Positions 33,444 to 41,754 of a DNA stretch of 47,052 nt are shown here, piece by piece. Positions within the stretch are counted from its first letter, which is position 1. Every line of letters begins with the position of its first letter. Source of the stretch: Candidatus Amesbacteria bacterium (GTDB taxonomy: Bacteria; Patescibacteriota; Microgenomatia; CAZETR01; Amesbacteraceae). Under the pieces are notes generated by a model. It had not been told where the DNA came from. It ran no database searches and worked only from the letters and a program-made list of their open reading frames with translations. The position numbers and the translations under genes were made by a program. The stretch is taken from positions 1 through 47,052 of the forward strand of contig DAHWUD010000005.1 in assembly GCA_027331445.1 (NCBI GenBank), written 5' to 3'.

Positions 33444-34443
33444 ACCTAAAGCGGTCAAACCCGGGGACGTGGTGGGGGTAATTGCCCCGTCGGATGCGGT
33501 GGAAAAGGAGGATGTGGAGAAAGGGCGGGCGGTGCTGGAATCGTGGGGGCTAAAGGTCAAGATCGGCAAGCACGTGTACGCCAAAGTGGGAGATTTTTCG
33601 GCGGGGACGGCGGCCGAGCGGATGGAAGATATCCTGACCATGATCAACGATCCGGACGTGCGAGTAATCTGGGCGGCCGGCGGAGGATACGCGGCGACGG
33701 AGATTTTGCCGGTATTTAACCGGGAGGTGCTGGTCAAACTGACCGAGCAGCCGCTTTTGTGGGTGGGCTACAGTGATGTCTGCCTGATTCTCAATGCCCT
33801 GACCAGCTTTAGGATGGTGTCGGTTATGGGGCCGAACCTGGCCGGGCTGACGGAGTGGGATAAAAAATCGACGGCGGAGATGAAAAAAATTCTGTTCGGG
33901 GAGGCGTGCGAGGGGATGGCGCTGGACGCGCGGTGGCGGACGGGATTGGCAGGGACAGCCGAGGGGCGGCTGGTGGCGTCGAATCTGGAAACGCTGATTC
34001 TGTCTTTCGGAACCCGGTTTGACCCCCTGATGTACGGGAGCGGGAATATAATTTTGGGGCTGGAGGAGCTGGATATCGATAAAAGCTCCCTGCAAAGACA
34101 ACTGGATACGGTCTTAAACCATAAGCGGGCCGGTAGGATTACGGGCATATTTGTTGGCCGATTGGTAAATATTGCGGAAAAATCTTACCCGGAATGGGGG
34201 AAGATAGTGACCTCCGAAGGACTGATTACGGACCGGGTCAAAAAATGGGGCGACGGAAAAATCCCGTTGGCATTTTGCAGTGATTTCGGGCATCCAGAAT
34301 GGAGCTACGGAATGTTTTCAAAATGGTTGCGGTATTTTGCCAACCGCAGGTTCCTGCCGGTGCCGGAGGGGATCTTGGCCCGGTTGACGGTGGAGGAAAA
34401 ATCGGTAAAACTGGAGTATCTGGAAAAAGTGACGGCGGAATAA
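33436..34443 (+). CDS. LD-carboxypeptidase / MccF-like S66 serine peptidase
   Basis: This 335-residue S66 protein has the nucleophile Ser in VGYSDVC at about residue 113, the Glu region LGLEELDI, and the His in SDFGHPEW. The start (KPGDVVGVIAPSD) and IWAAGGGYAATEILP are family hallmarks. S66 enzymes trim L,D-tetrapeptides during peptidoglycan recycling or, in MccF, cleave microcin C. Which one applies here is not clear; no signal peptide is present, so it acts in the cytoplasm. It is coupled to recR by overlap. Confidence 0.92.
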   Translation: MIKPKAVKPGDVVGVIAPSDAVEKEDVEKGRAVLESWGLKVKIGKHVYAKVGDFSAGTAAERMEDILTMINDPDVRVIWAAGGGYAATEILPVFNREVLVKLTEQPLLWVGYSDVCLILNALTSFRMVSVMGPNLAGLTEWDKKSTAEMKKILFGEACEGMALDARWRTGLAGTAEGRLVASNLETLILSFGTRFDPLMYGSGNIILGLEELDIDKSSLQRQLDTVLNHKRAGRITGIFVGRLVNIAEKSYPEWGKIVTSEGLITDRVKKWGDGKIPLAFCSDFGHPEWSYGMFSKWLRYFANRRFLPVPEGILARLTVEEKSVKLEYLEKVTAE

Positions 34444-34445
34444 AT

Positions 34446-34880
34446 ATGGCAGTATTTAATAACAGCCCGAGAGATGACTGGGAAACCGCTTTTGAGCAGG
34501 GAGCGGGGCAGGTGAAGAAGACGGTCAAGCAGGCGGCGGCGACGGTGGCGGCGGATATCAAAGAGCAGGTAACCGGAAGCGGGGGCAACCAAGCCAAGCC
34601 GGAGGCCGGGACGGCGGGCGGGGCGGTGGCGGAGGAAAAGCCGGAGGAGGAGCGGAAAAAACTGCTGGAACAGACACGGATCAATCTGGCCGAACTGGAA
34701 AAAAGGATAAAGGAGGTGAGGGAGAAGAGGCTGCAAAAGGAAAAACAACTGGCGGAGGCGGCGATACAAAAAAGCGAGCAGAAAAAAGCAGTGGAGGAAA
34801 AAAAGCAGCGGGAGAGTATCGAGATGGCGAACATAAAGAAAAAGGGCGCGACGGAGATATTGAAAGGGGTGAGCGGGTAG
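34446..34880 (+). CDS. Coiled-coil hypothetical protein
   Basis: The tracked ORF starts inside the S66 gene; the ATG 2 nt after that stop gives 144 residues (MAVFNNSPRDDWETAF). An Ala/Gly-rich middle (GGNQAKPEAGTAGGAVAEEK) leads to a long charged coiled coil (LAELEKRIKEVREKRLQKEKQLAEAAI) and a conserved-looking end (GATEILKGVSG). It has no signal or membrane span. It may be a CPR-specific structural protein; I know no function. Confidence 0.65.
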   Translation: MAVFNNSPRDDWETAFEQGAGQVKKTVKQAAATVAADIKEQVTGSGGNQAKPEAGTAGGAVAEEKPEEERKKLLEQTRINLAELEKRIKEVREKRLQKEKQLAEAAIQKSEQKKAVEEKKQRESIEMANIKKKGATEILKGVSG

Positions 34881-34894
34881 CTTAGAATAAGTTT

Positions 34895-35068
34895 ATGGCG
34901 GGGAAGAATGAAAAACCTATAAAAGTGAAAGGGACGGCAGTACCCAAGTTTGACCGGGCCCACGTGGATTTTTTCCGGGGCAGCCGGGGAGGACAGATGT
35001 TTAGTAACCGGAAAGGGTTTGCCGGCCCGCAGAAGAGTTTTTTCGGGTTCCGGCGCGGGAGCAAGTGA
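34895..35068 (+). CDS. Small basic protein (57 residues)
   Basis: This gene is absent from the ORF track. TAGAAT with a 6-nt spacer precedes the ATG, the strongest start context in the window. The product is basic and rich in Gly, Phe and Arg (FFRGSRGGQMFSNRKGFAGP). It ends one base before the cysS ATG. It is perhaps a nucleic-acid-binding or ribosome-associated peptide, but no family is recognised. Confidence 0.6.
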   Translation: MAGKNEKPIKVKGTAVPKFDRAHVDFFRGSRGGQMFSNRKGFAGPQKSFFGFRRGSK

Positions 35069-35069
35069 T

Positions 35070-36515
35070 ATGAGGATCTATAATTCCCTGACGCGGCAGA
35101 TTGAAGAATTTGTGCCGATCAAGCCGCCGGCTGTCGGGATGTATGCCTGCGGACCGACGGTCTACAGCTATGTGCACATCGGGAACTTCCGGACCTACAC
35201 GACGGCGGATGTGCTGGTGAGGCTGCTCAAGGCCAACGGCTATGAAGTGAGTTACGTGATGAACATTACCGATGTGGGGCACCTCACCGGGGATAATCTG
35301 GGGGATGCGGACACGGGGGAGGACCGGATGGAAAAGGCGGCCAGCAAAGCCGGGAAAACGGCCTGGGAAATAGCGGATTTTTATACGCGGCAGTTTTTGA
35401 TGGATTTTGACCGGCTGAACTTGCTGCGGCCGAGGGAATTCTGCCGGGCCACTGACCATATTCCGGAGCAGATTGCACTAATACAAAGACTCGAGGCCAA
35501 CGGATTTACTTACAAAACCAGCGACGGAATTTATTTTGACACGGCGAAATTCCCGCGATACGGGGAGATGTCGACGCTGACGCAGATCCAGGAAGGGGCC
35601 AGAGTGGAAGTCAACCGGGAAAAGCGCAACCCCAGGGATTTTGCCCTGTGGAAGTTTTCGCCCACGGATGCCAAAAGACAGATGGAATGGGACAGCCCGT
35701 GGGGAGTGGGATTTCCGGGGTGGCACATCGAATGTTCGGCCATGTCCATGAAGTACCTGGGGGAGAGTTTTGATATCCATGCCGGGGGGGAGGACCTGCG
35801 GTCGACGCACCATCCCAATGAAATTGCCCAGGCGGAGGCGGCGACGCGCAAACAGTTTGTAAAATATTGGGTGCATTCGGCGTTTTTGCTGGTGGACGGC
35901 GGCCGGATGAGCAAAAGCCTGGGAAACAACTACACGCTTTCGGACCTGGTGCAAAAAGGCTTTTCGCCGATGGCGCTGCGGTACCTGTATTTTATGGGGC
36001 ATTACCGCGGCCAGATAAATTTTACCTGGTCCGGCCTCGCTTCGGCCCAGACGGCGTACGACAAGCTGGTGGAGTTTGTGCGGCAGGCCAGAAGCAAAGG
36101 CGACAGCGCCCGGGTGGCGCTATCGGCGGAAAAGATGAAAAAGGCGGATGATTACCGGAAGCGGTTTGCGGCAGCCATGAATGAAGATCTGGGGACGCCG
36201 CAAGCCCTGGCAATAGTATGGGAGACGCTGAAAAGCAATATTCCGGATTATGACAAGCTGGATTTGCTTTTGGATTGGGACCAAATCCTGGGTTTGCGGT
36301 TATCGGAGGCGGGGGCGGGGATCACGGTGCCCGAGGAGGTGAGAAGCCTGGCCGGGGAACGGGAGAAGCTGCGGCTGGGGGGAAAATTCGTGGAGGCAGA
36401 CAGCGTGCGGATGCAGCTGGAAAAAATGGGTTGGGAAGTGCGGGATACGGTGGGAGGGCCACAATTAAAACCAAAGATTCAAGATTCAGGATTCAAGATT
36501 CAGGATTCAAAATGA
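35070..36515 (+). CDS. cysS: Cysteinyl-tRNA synthetase
   Basis: This class I synthetase charges tRNA-Cys. I start it at MRIYNSLTRQ (481 residues), after the small basic gene. Visible motifs are YACGPTVYSYVHIGNFRTY (zinc Cys and HIGH-type motif), GWHIECSAMS, HHPNEIAQAEA and RMSKSLGN (KMSKS-type). The C-terminal tail KIQDSGFKIQDSK comes from a 14-nt tandem repeat and is not part of the conserved enzyme. The stop overlaps the next gene as ATGA. Confidence 0.97.
   Translation: MRIYNSLTRQIEEFVPIKPPAVGMYACGPTVYSYVHIGNFRTYTTADVLVRLLKANGYEVSYVMNITDVGHLTGDNLGDADTGEDRMEKAASKAGKTAWEIADFYTRQFLMDFDRLNLLRPREFCRATDHIPEQIALIQRLEANGFTYKTSDGIYFDTAKFPRYGEMSTLTQIQEGARVEVNREKRNPRDFALWKFSPTDAKRQMEWDSPWGVGFPGWHIECSAMSMKYLGESFDIHAGGEDLRSTHHPNEIAQAEAATRKQFVKYWVHSAFLLVDGGRMSKSLGNNYTLSDLVQKGFSPMALRYLYFMGHYRGQINFTWSGLASAQTAYDKLVEFVRQARSKGDSARVALSAEKMKKADDYRKRFAAAMNEDLGTPQALAIVWETLKSNIPDYDKLDLLLDWDQILGLRLSEAGAGITVPEEVRSLAGEREKLRLGGKFVEADSVRMQLEKMGWEVRDTVGGPQLKPKIQDSGFKIQDSK
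36477..36511 (+). repeat. 14-nt tandem repeat at the cysS 3' end
   Basis: ATTCAAGATTCAGG occurs twice in a row (36477-36490 and 36491-36504), followed by ATTCAAA. It adds the repeated peptide IQDSGFKIQDSK to CysS and runs right up to the next gene's ATG. Confidence 0.88.
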
Positions 36516-37180
36516 ATGCGAAAAAAATTCTAGTGGGGGTTTTAATCGGGGTGGATGTGCTGGCGGTGAATGCCGGGATAGGATACCTTTTCTACCGGTC
36601 ACAAATTCAAAATTCCAATTTACAAATAACAAATCAAATAAGTTCGACGGGGGGCGGGACAGTAACAGATACTTGCGGGGCGGACTGCCAGGCCTATATC
36701 GACCAGCGAATTGCCAGTTTGTCGGCGGCCCGGACGGCCGGACAACCGGCGGGGCCGAGTGCCACGCCCAAAGTGGTGTATGTCACCCAGACGGCGCCCA
36801 GGACCAAAGTGCAAAGCACCACTTATGTGACGGTGCCGGGCAGCGGCAGCACCACCAATAATGACTGGACGGATTTGCCGGGGACGGAGTTTTATTTCGA
36901 CCCGGCGGATTACCCCGGACTGGTGAGCGTATATTTTGAAGCCAATATGAAGCTGTTCAACGGCAACGGGATGGCGTACGTGCGGCTGTATGATGGGACT
37001 AATGGGGTGGGAGTGCAGGGGAGCGATGTGCAGACGAACAGCCAAGCAGACAGCGTAGTCGCGTCCGGCCAGGTGAGTTTTTGGGCGGGAAAAAACCTGA
37101 TCCGGGTGCAGGCCAAATCACTGACAGCGGACACGGCGATCTTTTCCTCGGGCCGGTTACGGATTGTGACGGAGAATTGA
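36512..37180 (+). CDS. Membrane-anchored surface protein with beta-rich domain
   Basis: The ATGA overlap with cysS gives a 222-residue protein starting MNAKKILVGVLIGVDVLAV. One membrane segment spans about residues 6-28. The next 15 residues come from a TTCAA-rich repeat (QIQNSNLQITNQ). A short Cys pair (DTCGADCQAYI), a Pro/Thr linker and a C-terminal beta-rich domain (FYFDPADYPGLVSVYFEANMKL) follow. It is probably displayed outside the cell; ligand and role are unknown. Confidence 0.7.
   Translation: MNAKKILVGVLIGVDVLAVNAGIGYLFYRSQIQNSNLQITNQISSTGGGTVTDTCGADCQAYIDQRIASLSAARTAGQPAGPSATPKVVYVTQTAPRTKVQSTTYVTVPGSGSTTNNDWTDLPGTEFYFDPADYPGLVSVYFEANMKLFNGNGMAYVRLYDGTNGVGVQGSDVQTNSQADSVVASGQVSFWAGKNLIRVQAKSLTADTAIFSSGRLRIVTEN
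36601..36642 (+). repeat. TTCAA-rich repeat in the surface protein gene
   Basis: ACAAATTCAAAATTCCAATT is followed by TACAAATAACAAATCAAATAAG just after the membrane segment. It resembles the folD and dnaX copies. Confidence 0.75.
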
Positions 37181-37213
37181 CAACAGAGATGTGAGGGGTG
37201 TGATTTGGGAATT

Positions 37214-37462
37214 ATGGCAGGCATCGAGGCGGTGGAAAATTGTTTCCACCCGATCCAAACGGTGACGACGGAAGTGGATGGGGTGACGGTATTTGAGAGT
37301 TCGTGCATGGCCAGGGCCACGATGGGATGTAGTAAGTTTGTGAGCTGGGACGGGCAGACTCTGGGGGCGGATGTGGATTTGATGCTGAGAAACGGAAAAG
37401 TGAAATGCACCGCCAACTGCAGGCTGCGGAGGGATTTGAAAAGTGGTTTTTTTGGGCATTAA
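37214..37462 (+). CDS. Cys-containing hypothetical protein
   Basis: This ORF encodes about 82 residues; the ATG at 37214 is preferred over the tracked TTG at 37205, but neither has a clear promoter or Shine-Dalgarno. Five Cys are spread along it (NCFHPI, SSCMARATMGC, KCTANC), the last two pairs suggesting metal binding. VTTEVDGVTVFES looks like a beta hairpin. It lies 33 nt after the surface protein gene. The function is unknown. Confidence 0.55.
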   Translation: MAGIEAVENCFHPIQTVTTEVDGVTVFESSCMARATMGCSKFVSWDGQTLGADVDLMLRNGKVKCTANCRLRRDLKSGFFGH

Positions 37463-37488
37463 GGGGCTGACTCTGTTAAAATTGGGTG

Positions 37489-38178
37489 ATGATCACGGCG
37501 GTAATATTTGATCTGGATGGGACGATTACAGACAATGAGGGAGATTGGGAGGAAGTGTTTCGGCGGGTGTGGGAGGAGTATTCCGGAGCGCGGTGGATAG
37601 AGAAAAAGTGGCTGCATGTAGTGGGCATGGGGATGGTGCCCAACTGGCGGCGGCTGGTCAAAGACGAAGTCATAGTGCAGAAACTGGCGGCCAGGACTTT
37701 TGAACTGTATAAGGAAAAAGTGGCCGACCGGGGGGAAGTAAGAGTGAGAGAAGGTATGGTAGAAGCGGTAGAAAAGGCCCGGGAGCTGGGATGGCTGACC
37801 GCTTTGTGCACCGGAAGCAGCTGGAATACAGTGGAGGAAGAATTGGAGCAGCTGGGGTTGTACCTGGCCTTTGACATTACTACCACCGGTGAAGAAGTGC
37901 TGGCCCAAAAACCGGATCCGGAGATATACATCCTGACGGCCCAGAAATTGGGAGTGGACTTTAGAGAATGCCTGGTAGTCGAGGATTCGGTGTCCGGAGT
38001 AGAGGCGGGAGCCGCGGCGGGGATGGAGGTGGCGGGATTGGTAACGGAGTACTCGACGGCGACGGTGTTACGGGCGGCCGGGGCAAAATATAGTCTAAAA
38101 GACATGAAGGAACTTGCCGGTTTGATGGTAGAAATAAAGAGTAAAGAACAAGTTATTGATTCAGGGGAAGAGGTGTAG
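37489..38178 (+). CDS. HAD-superfamily phosphatase (beta-phosphoglucomutase-like)
   Basis: This 229-residue hydrolase has motif I FDLDGTIT, a helical cap, motif II CTGSS, the motif III Lys region (AQKPDPEIYI) and motif IV VVEDSVSGVEAG. These define the group holding beta-phosphoglucomutases and sugar-phosphate phosphatases. The substrate is not readable, but it stands at the head of a glycosyltransferase cluster. TAAAAT with a 6-nt spacer sets the ATG at 37489. Confidence 0.9.
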   Translation: MITAVIFDLDGTITDNEGDWEEVFRRVWEEYSGARWIEKKWLHVVGMGMVPNWRRLVKDEVIVQKLAARTFELYKEKVADRGEVRVREGMVEAVEKARELGWLTALCTGSSWNTVEEELEQLGLYLAFDITTTGEEVLAQKPDPEIYILTAQKLGVDFRECLVVEDSVSGVEAGAAAGMEVAGLVTEYSTATVLRAAGAKYSLKDMKELAGLMVEIKSKEQVIDSGEEV

Positions 38179-38179
38179 A

Positions 38180-39106
38180 ATGGCGGCACTGAGAGAGCGA
38201 AGAAAATACGAACTGGCGGTGGTAATTTTGACGTACAATGTGAAGGAGGCGCTGTTGGATTGCCTGGCGTCGGTAGTCCTGGAGGGAACGGCCAACCGGC
38301 AGCTAATAGTGGTGGACAACGCGTCCGCGGACGGGACGAAAGAAGCGGTGGAGAAGGAATTCCCGGAAGTGAAATATATTTATAGTCAGAAGAATCTGGG
38401 ATTTGCGGCGGGGAACGATCTGGCGATCCCCGAAGTGCAGGCCGACTACGTACTGTTTTTAAATCCGGACACGGTGGTGGTGGACAAAGCCATCGGGAAA
38501 AGCCTGGCGTTTATGAAAAGCCGGCCGGAGATAGGAGCTTTAACCTGCCGGGTGGAACTGCCGGACGGCAGCCTGGATTATTCCTGCCACCGGGGGCTGC
38601 CCACGCCGTGGAATGCCCTGTGCTATTTTTCGGGGCTGGCCAAACTGTTTCCCAAATGGGGGCTGGTGTCCGGGTACACGGCCACCCATCTGGATATCAG
38701 TGTGCCGCACGAAATGGAATGCGGAAATGGGACGTTTTTTCTGGTGCGGCGGACGGCGGGGGAAGCGGTGGGCTGGTGGGACAAAGATTATTTTTGGAAC
38801 GGGGAGGACGTGGATTTCTGTTACCGACTGCGGGAGGCGGGCTGGAAGATCTACTTTTATCCTCCGGCGCGAATAATCCATTACAAGGGCTCGTCTTCGG
38901 GGCTTCAAAAGACGGCCAGAAAACCGGTGCCGACACAGGTCAGGCTGCAGTCGGCCAGGGCCGGGATCGAAGCCATGCGGATTTTTTATGAGAAGCATTA
39001 CCTGAACAAATATCCGCAGGGGCTACGGAAACTGGTGGAGGCGGGAATTACACTTTTAGAGAAATACCGGCTGACTAAGATTAAGATGGAGATAACCCAT
39101 GATTGA
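38180..39106 (+). CDS. GT2-family glycosyltransferase
   Basis: This 308-residue GT-A fold enzyme opens with LAVVILTYNVKEALLDCL. It has IVVDNASADGT, KNLGFAAGND and the metal-binding acidic motif in LNPDTVVV. Sequence of this type is common in rhamnosyl- and galactofuranosyl-type transferases building surface polysaccharide; the exact sugar is unknown. MECGNGTFFLVRR and WNGEDVDFCYRLREAGW form the acceptor side. The start is just after the HAD gene, and the 3' end overlaps the next GT2 by 8 nt. Confidence 0.92.
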   Translation: MAALRERRKYELAVVILTYNVKEALLDCLASVVLEGTANRQLIVVDNASADGTKEAVEKEFPEVKYIYSQKNLGFAAGNDLAIPEVQADYVLFLNPDTVVVDKAIGKSLAFMKSRPEIGALTCRVELPDGSLDYSCHRGLPTPWNALCYFSGLAKLFPKWGLVSGYTATHLDISVPHEMECGNGTFFLVRRTAGEAVGWWDKDYFWNGEDVDFCYRLREAGWKIYFYPPARIIHYKGSSSGLQKTARKPVPTQVRLQSARAGIEAMRIFYEKHYLNKYPQGLRKLVEAGITLLEKYRLTKIKMEITHD

Positions 39107-39977
39107 TTTGTCGGTCATCATTTTGTCATATAACACCCGGGAAGTGACGGATAGGTGTCTGACGCTGGCGGCGGCGGCGGCCAAGAAAGACACGGAAATT
39201 ATAGTCGTGGACAACGGGTCGACGGATGGGTCGGCGGAGATGATTGCCAAAAAGCACCCGGAGGTGAAGCTGATCAACACCGGGCAAAACCTGGGGTTTG
39301 CGGCGGGAAATAATCTGGCCCTGCGGCAGGCGACCGGCAAGTACTTGCTGCTATTGAATTCGGACGTGTTTGTGCGCAAGGAGACCTTTGTTAGGACGGT
39401 GAATTATTTTGAGCGGCATACGCAGGCGGATGTGGTGGGCTGCCGGCTGGAGCTGCCCAGTGGACGGCTGCAACCCTCGGCGGGACATTTGCCCACACCC
39501 AAAAACGTAGTGCTGTGGCTTTTAGGATTGGATAAACTGTTAGGAATTGACGGGGTGCACCCGAAAAACGCCGAGTTTTTTAAAAAAAGCCGGCGGGTGG
39601 AGTGGGTGATGGGGGCGTTTTTGGCCATGCGGCGGGATGTGTGGGAGAAAACCGGGGGCATGGACGAGCATTTCTTTATGTACATGGAAGAGGTGGAGTG
39701 GTGCTGGCGGATGAAGACCAAAGGTTTTTCGGTCTGGTACGTACCGGAGTGGACGGTGACGCATCTGTCTCAGGCCAGTAGCCGGGGGGACGTCAGAGGA
39801 CCGCTGGTTAAGGAAATGGTGGGACTATCGTATCTTATCCAGCGGCACGAGCCGAACGCCTGGTGGTGGTTGCGGCCGGTGTTGCAGGCGGGCAACCTGG
39901 CGCGGATGGTGGCGTGGGGATTGCTGTTGAGGCCGCGTAAGGCAGCGGCGTACAAAGAAGTGCTGACGAAGATATGA
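39099..39977 (+). CDS. GT2-family glycosyltransferase
   Basis: This 292-residue enzyme is related to the preceding one: LSVIILSYNTREVTDRCL, IIVVDNGSTDGS, QNLGFAAGNNLAL, LLLNSDVFV and YMEEVEWCWRMKTKG. GGAGATAACCC upstream offers a weak Shine-Dalgarno inside the previous gene. It overlaps both neighbours, so the three GT2 genes form a translationally coupled set, presumably acting in sequence on one glycan. Confidence 0.92.
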   Translation: MIDLSVIILSYNTREVTDRCLTLAAAAAKKDTEIIVVDNGSTDGSAEMIAKKHPEVKLINTGQNLGFAAGNNLALRQATGKYLLLLNSDVFVRKETFVRTVNYFERHTQADVVGCRLELPSGRLQPSAGHLPTPKNVVLWLLGLDKLLGIDGVHPKNAEFFKKSRRVEWVMGAFLAMRRDVWEKTGGMDEHFFMYMEEVEWCWRMKTKGFSVWYVPEWTVTHLSQASSRGDVRGPLVKEMVGLSYLIQRHEPNAWWWLRPVLQAGNLARMVAWGLLLRPRKAAAYKEVLTKI

Positions 39978-41746
39978 AGAAACTGGCGATTGTCACCGTG
40001 GATTATAACGGCCATGAAGACACGGCGGCACTATTGTCCGATCTGGCGAGGGTAGATTTGAAGGATTGGGACAGCCGGATAATTGTGGTAGACAACGGAT
40101 CCCGGCCGGGACTTTTGGCCCCGGCTAAAAAAGCTTATCCGGGGGTAGATGTGATCCAGACCGGCGAAAACAAGGGCTTTGCGGGCGGGTACAATTTCGG
40201 TCTCAAATACGCTTACGAGTGGGGAGCGGATTATCTGTGGATTATTAATAATGACACGCTGGTTAAAGACAAAGACGCGGCCAAAAAGCTGGTGCAGGTA
40301 CTTCTTAAAAATCCGCAGGCGGGGGTGGTCTCGCCCAAAATCCGGTTTGCTCCGGGGTATGAATTTTACAAAGACCGGTACAAAAAATCCGAAATCGGGA
40401 AGGTGATCTGGTATGCCGGGGGGGTGATGGACTGGGCCAACGTGCTGGTGCGGCATCGGGGGATAGACGAAGTGGACCGGGGACAGTATGACTCAGTTTC
40501 CGAGACGGAATTTGTGAGCGGGTGCAGCTTCATGAGCCGGCGGGAAGTCTTCGAGAAAGCCGGGTATTTTGACGAAGTGCTGTTTGCGTATTTCGAGGAT
40601 GTGGAGTGGATGCTGCGGGTGGCCCAGGCCGGGTTTTTGCGCATGTATGCCGGAAATACGGAGATTTACCATAAAGTATCGCGGACGGCCGGCATCGGTT
40701 CACCGCTCACGGATTATCTGCTGACGCGCAACCGGCTGGTCGTGGGTATGAGACTGGCGGCGGTCGGGTGGCGGACGAAGTTGGCTCTGGCCCGGGAAGC
40801 GGTGAAAATCCTGGTGACCGGGCGGGAAGCGCAGCGGCGGGGAGTTTGGGACGCCCTGGACGGAGCAGTCGGCCCGGGGCCGTATCTTAAAGCGCCGGAC
40901 TGGGAGCCGGAGTATGAGACGGAAGTCTCGGTGGTGACGATTAATTACAAAACGGCGCCGCTCACCGAGGGGCTGGTCAAAAGTATTCTGAAAAAAGGCT
41001 CGGGCTTCGAAAAACTGGCCGGGGAGATCGTGGTCGTGGATAATGCTTCCGGCGACGATATGGCCGAGCGGATAAAAAAATATCCCGGGGTGAAGTTTAT
41101 CGGCAATCGGGTGAATAACGGGTTTGCCGGGGGCAACAACCAGGCGATGCGTTTTGCTAAGGGCAAATATTTATTGATGCTCAACTCTGATATGGAGATC
41201 AAACCGGGAGCGATAAATGAAATGCTGCGGCAGGCAGAGGCAGTGAAGGGAAAGGCCGTCCTCGGGGCCAAACTGGTGTTCCCGGACGGGACGGTGCAGG
41301 ATTCGTGCTACAACCTGCCCACCGTCGGGCACGCGATGGAGGAGTATTTCCTGGGGAAAAAGGGCAGCTATTTTATGTATGCGCCGCCGGCCGGGGAGGC
41401 AGTGGCGGTGGAGGGAGTGGTGATGGCCTGCTTTATGATTCCCCGAGTCGTACTAAACCGGGTGGGGCCGATATCGGAAGAGACGTTTATGTACTTTGAG
41501 GACATCGAATATTGCCGAAGACTGCGGGAGGCGGGAATCCCGGTGCTGTATTGCCGCAACGCGGAAATCATCCACTATCACGGCATGAGTTCAAAACAAA
41601 TCGGAGTAGTGCGGGCTGTTGACTATCTGAAAAAGGGGTCGCTGTGGTATCACGGGCCGATAAATTATGCCCTCCTTTGGCTGGTTTTGTGGCTGGGACA
41701 GAAGTGGGGGAGAACGGCCACGCCTAAATCGAAGTGGGCGGGCTAG
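39974..41746 (+). CDS. Bidomain GT2 glycosyltransferase
   Basis: This 590-residue protein holds two complete GT2 catalytic domains. The first has LAIVTVDYNGHEDTAAL, IIVVDNGSRPG, NKGFAGGYNFGL and IINNDTLV. The second, from about residue 315, has VSVVTINYKTAPLTEGL, IVVVDNASGDD, NNGFAGGNNQAM and MLNSDMEI. Each has its own FEDVEW or FEDIEY acceptor motif, so both may be active. It could add two sugars in turn or make a disaccharide repeat. It is joined to the previous gene by ATGA overlap. Confidence 0.92.
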   Translation: MKKLAIVTVDYNGHEDTAALLSDLARVDLKDWDSRIIVVDNGSRPGLLAPAKKAYPGVDVIQTGENKGFAGGYNFGLKYAYEWGADYLWIINNDTLVKDKDAAKKLVQVLLKNPQAGVVSPKIRFAPGYEFYKDRYKKSEIGKVIWYAGGVMDWANVLVRHRGIDEVDRGQYDSVSETEFVSGCSFMSRREVFEKAGYFDEVLFAYFEDVEWMLRVAQAGFLRMYAGNTEIYHKVSRTAGIGSPLTDYLLTRNRLVVGMRLAAVGWRTKLALAREAVKILVTGREAQRRGVWDALDGAVGPGPYLKAPDWEPEYETEVSVVTINYKTAPLTEGLVKSILKKGSGFEKLAGEIVVVDNASGDDMAERIKKYPGVKFIGNRVNNGFAGGNNQAMRFAKGKYLLMLNSDMEIKPGAINEMLRQAEAVKGKAVLGAKLVFPDGTVQDSCYNLPTVGHAMEEYFLGKKGSYFMYAPPAGEAVAVEGVVMACFMIPRVVLNRVGPISEETFMYFEDIEYCRRLREAGIPVLYCRNAEIIHYHGMSSKQIGVVRAVDYLKKGSLWYHGPINYALLWLVLWLGQKWGRTATPKSKWAG

Positions 41747-41754
41747 GGGGTTAG

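Noticed and set aside
34299-34445. Tracked N-terminal extension of the coiled-coil protein
   Set aside because: This stretch is the end of the S66 peptidase gene in another frame.
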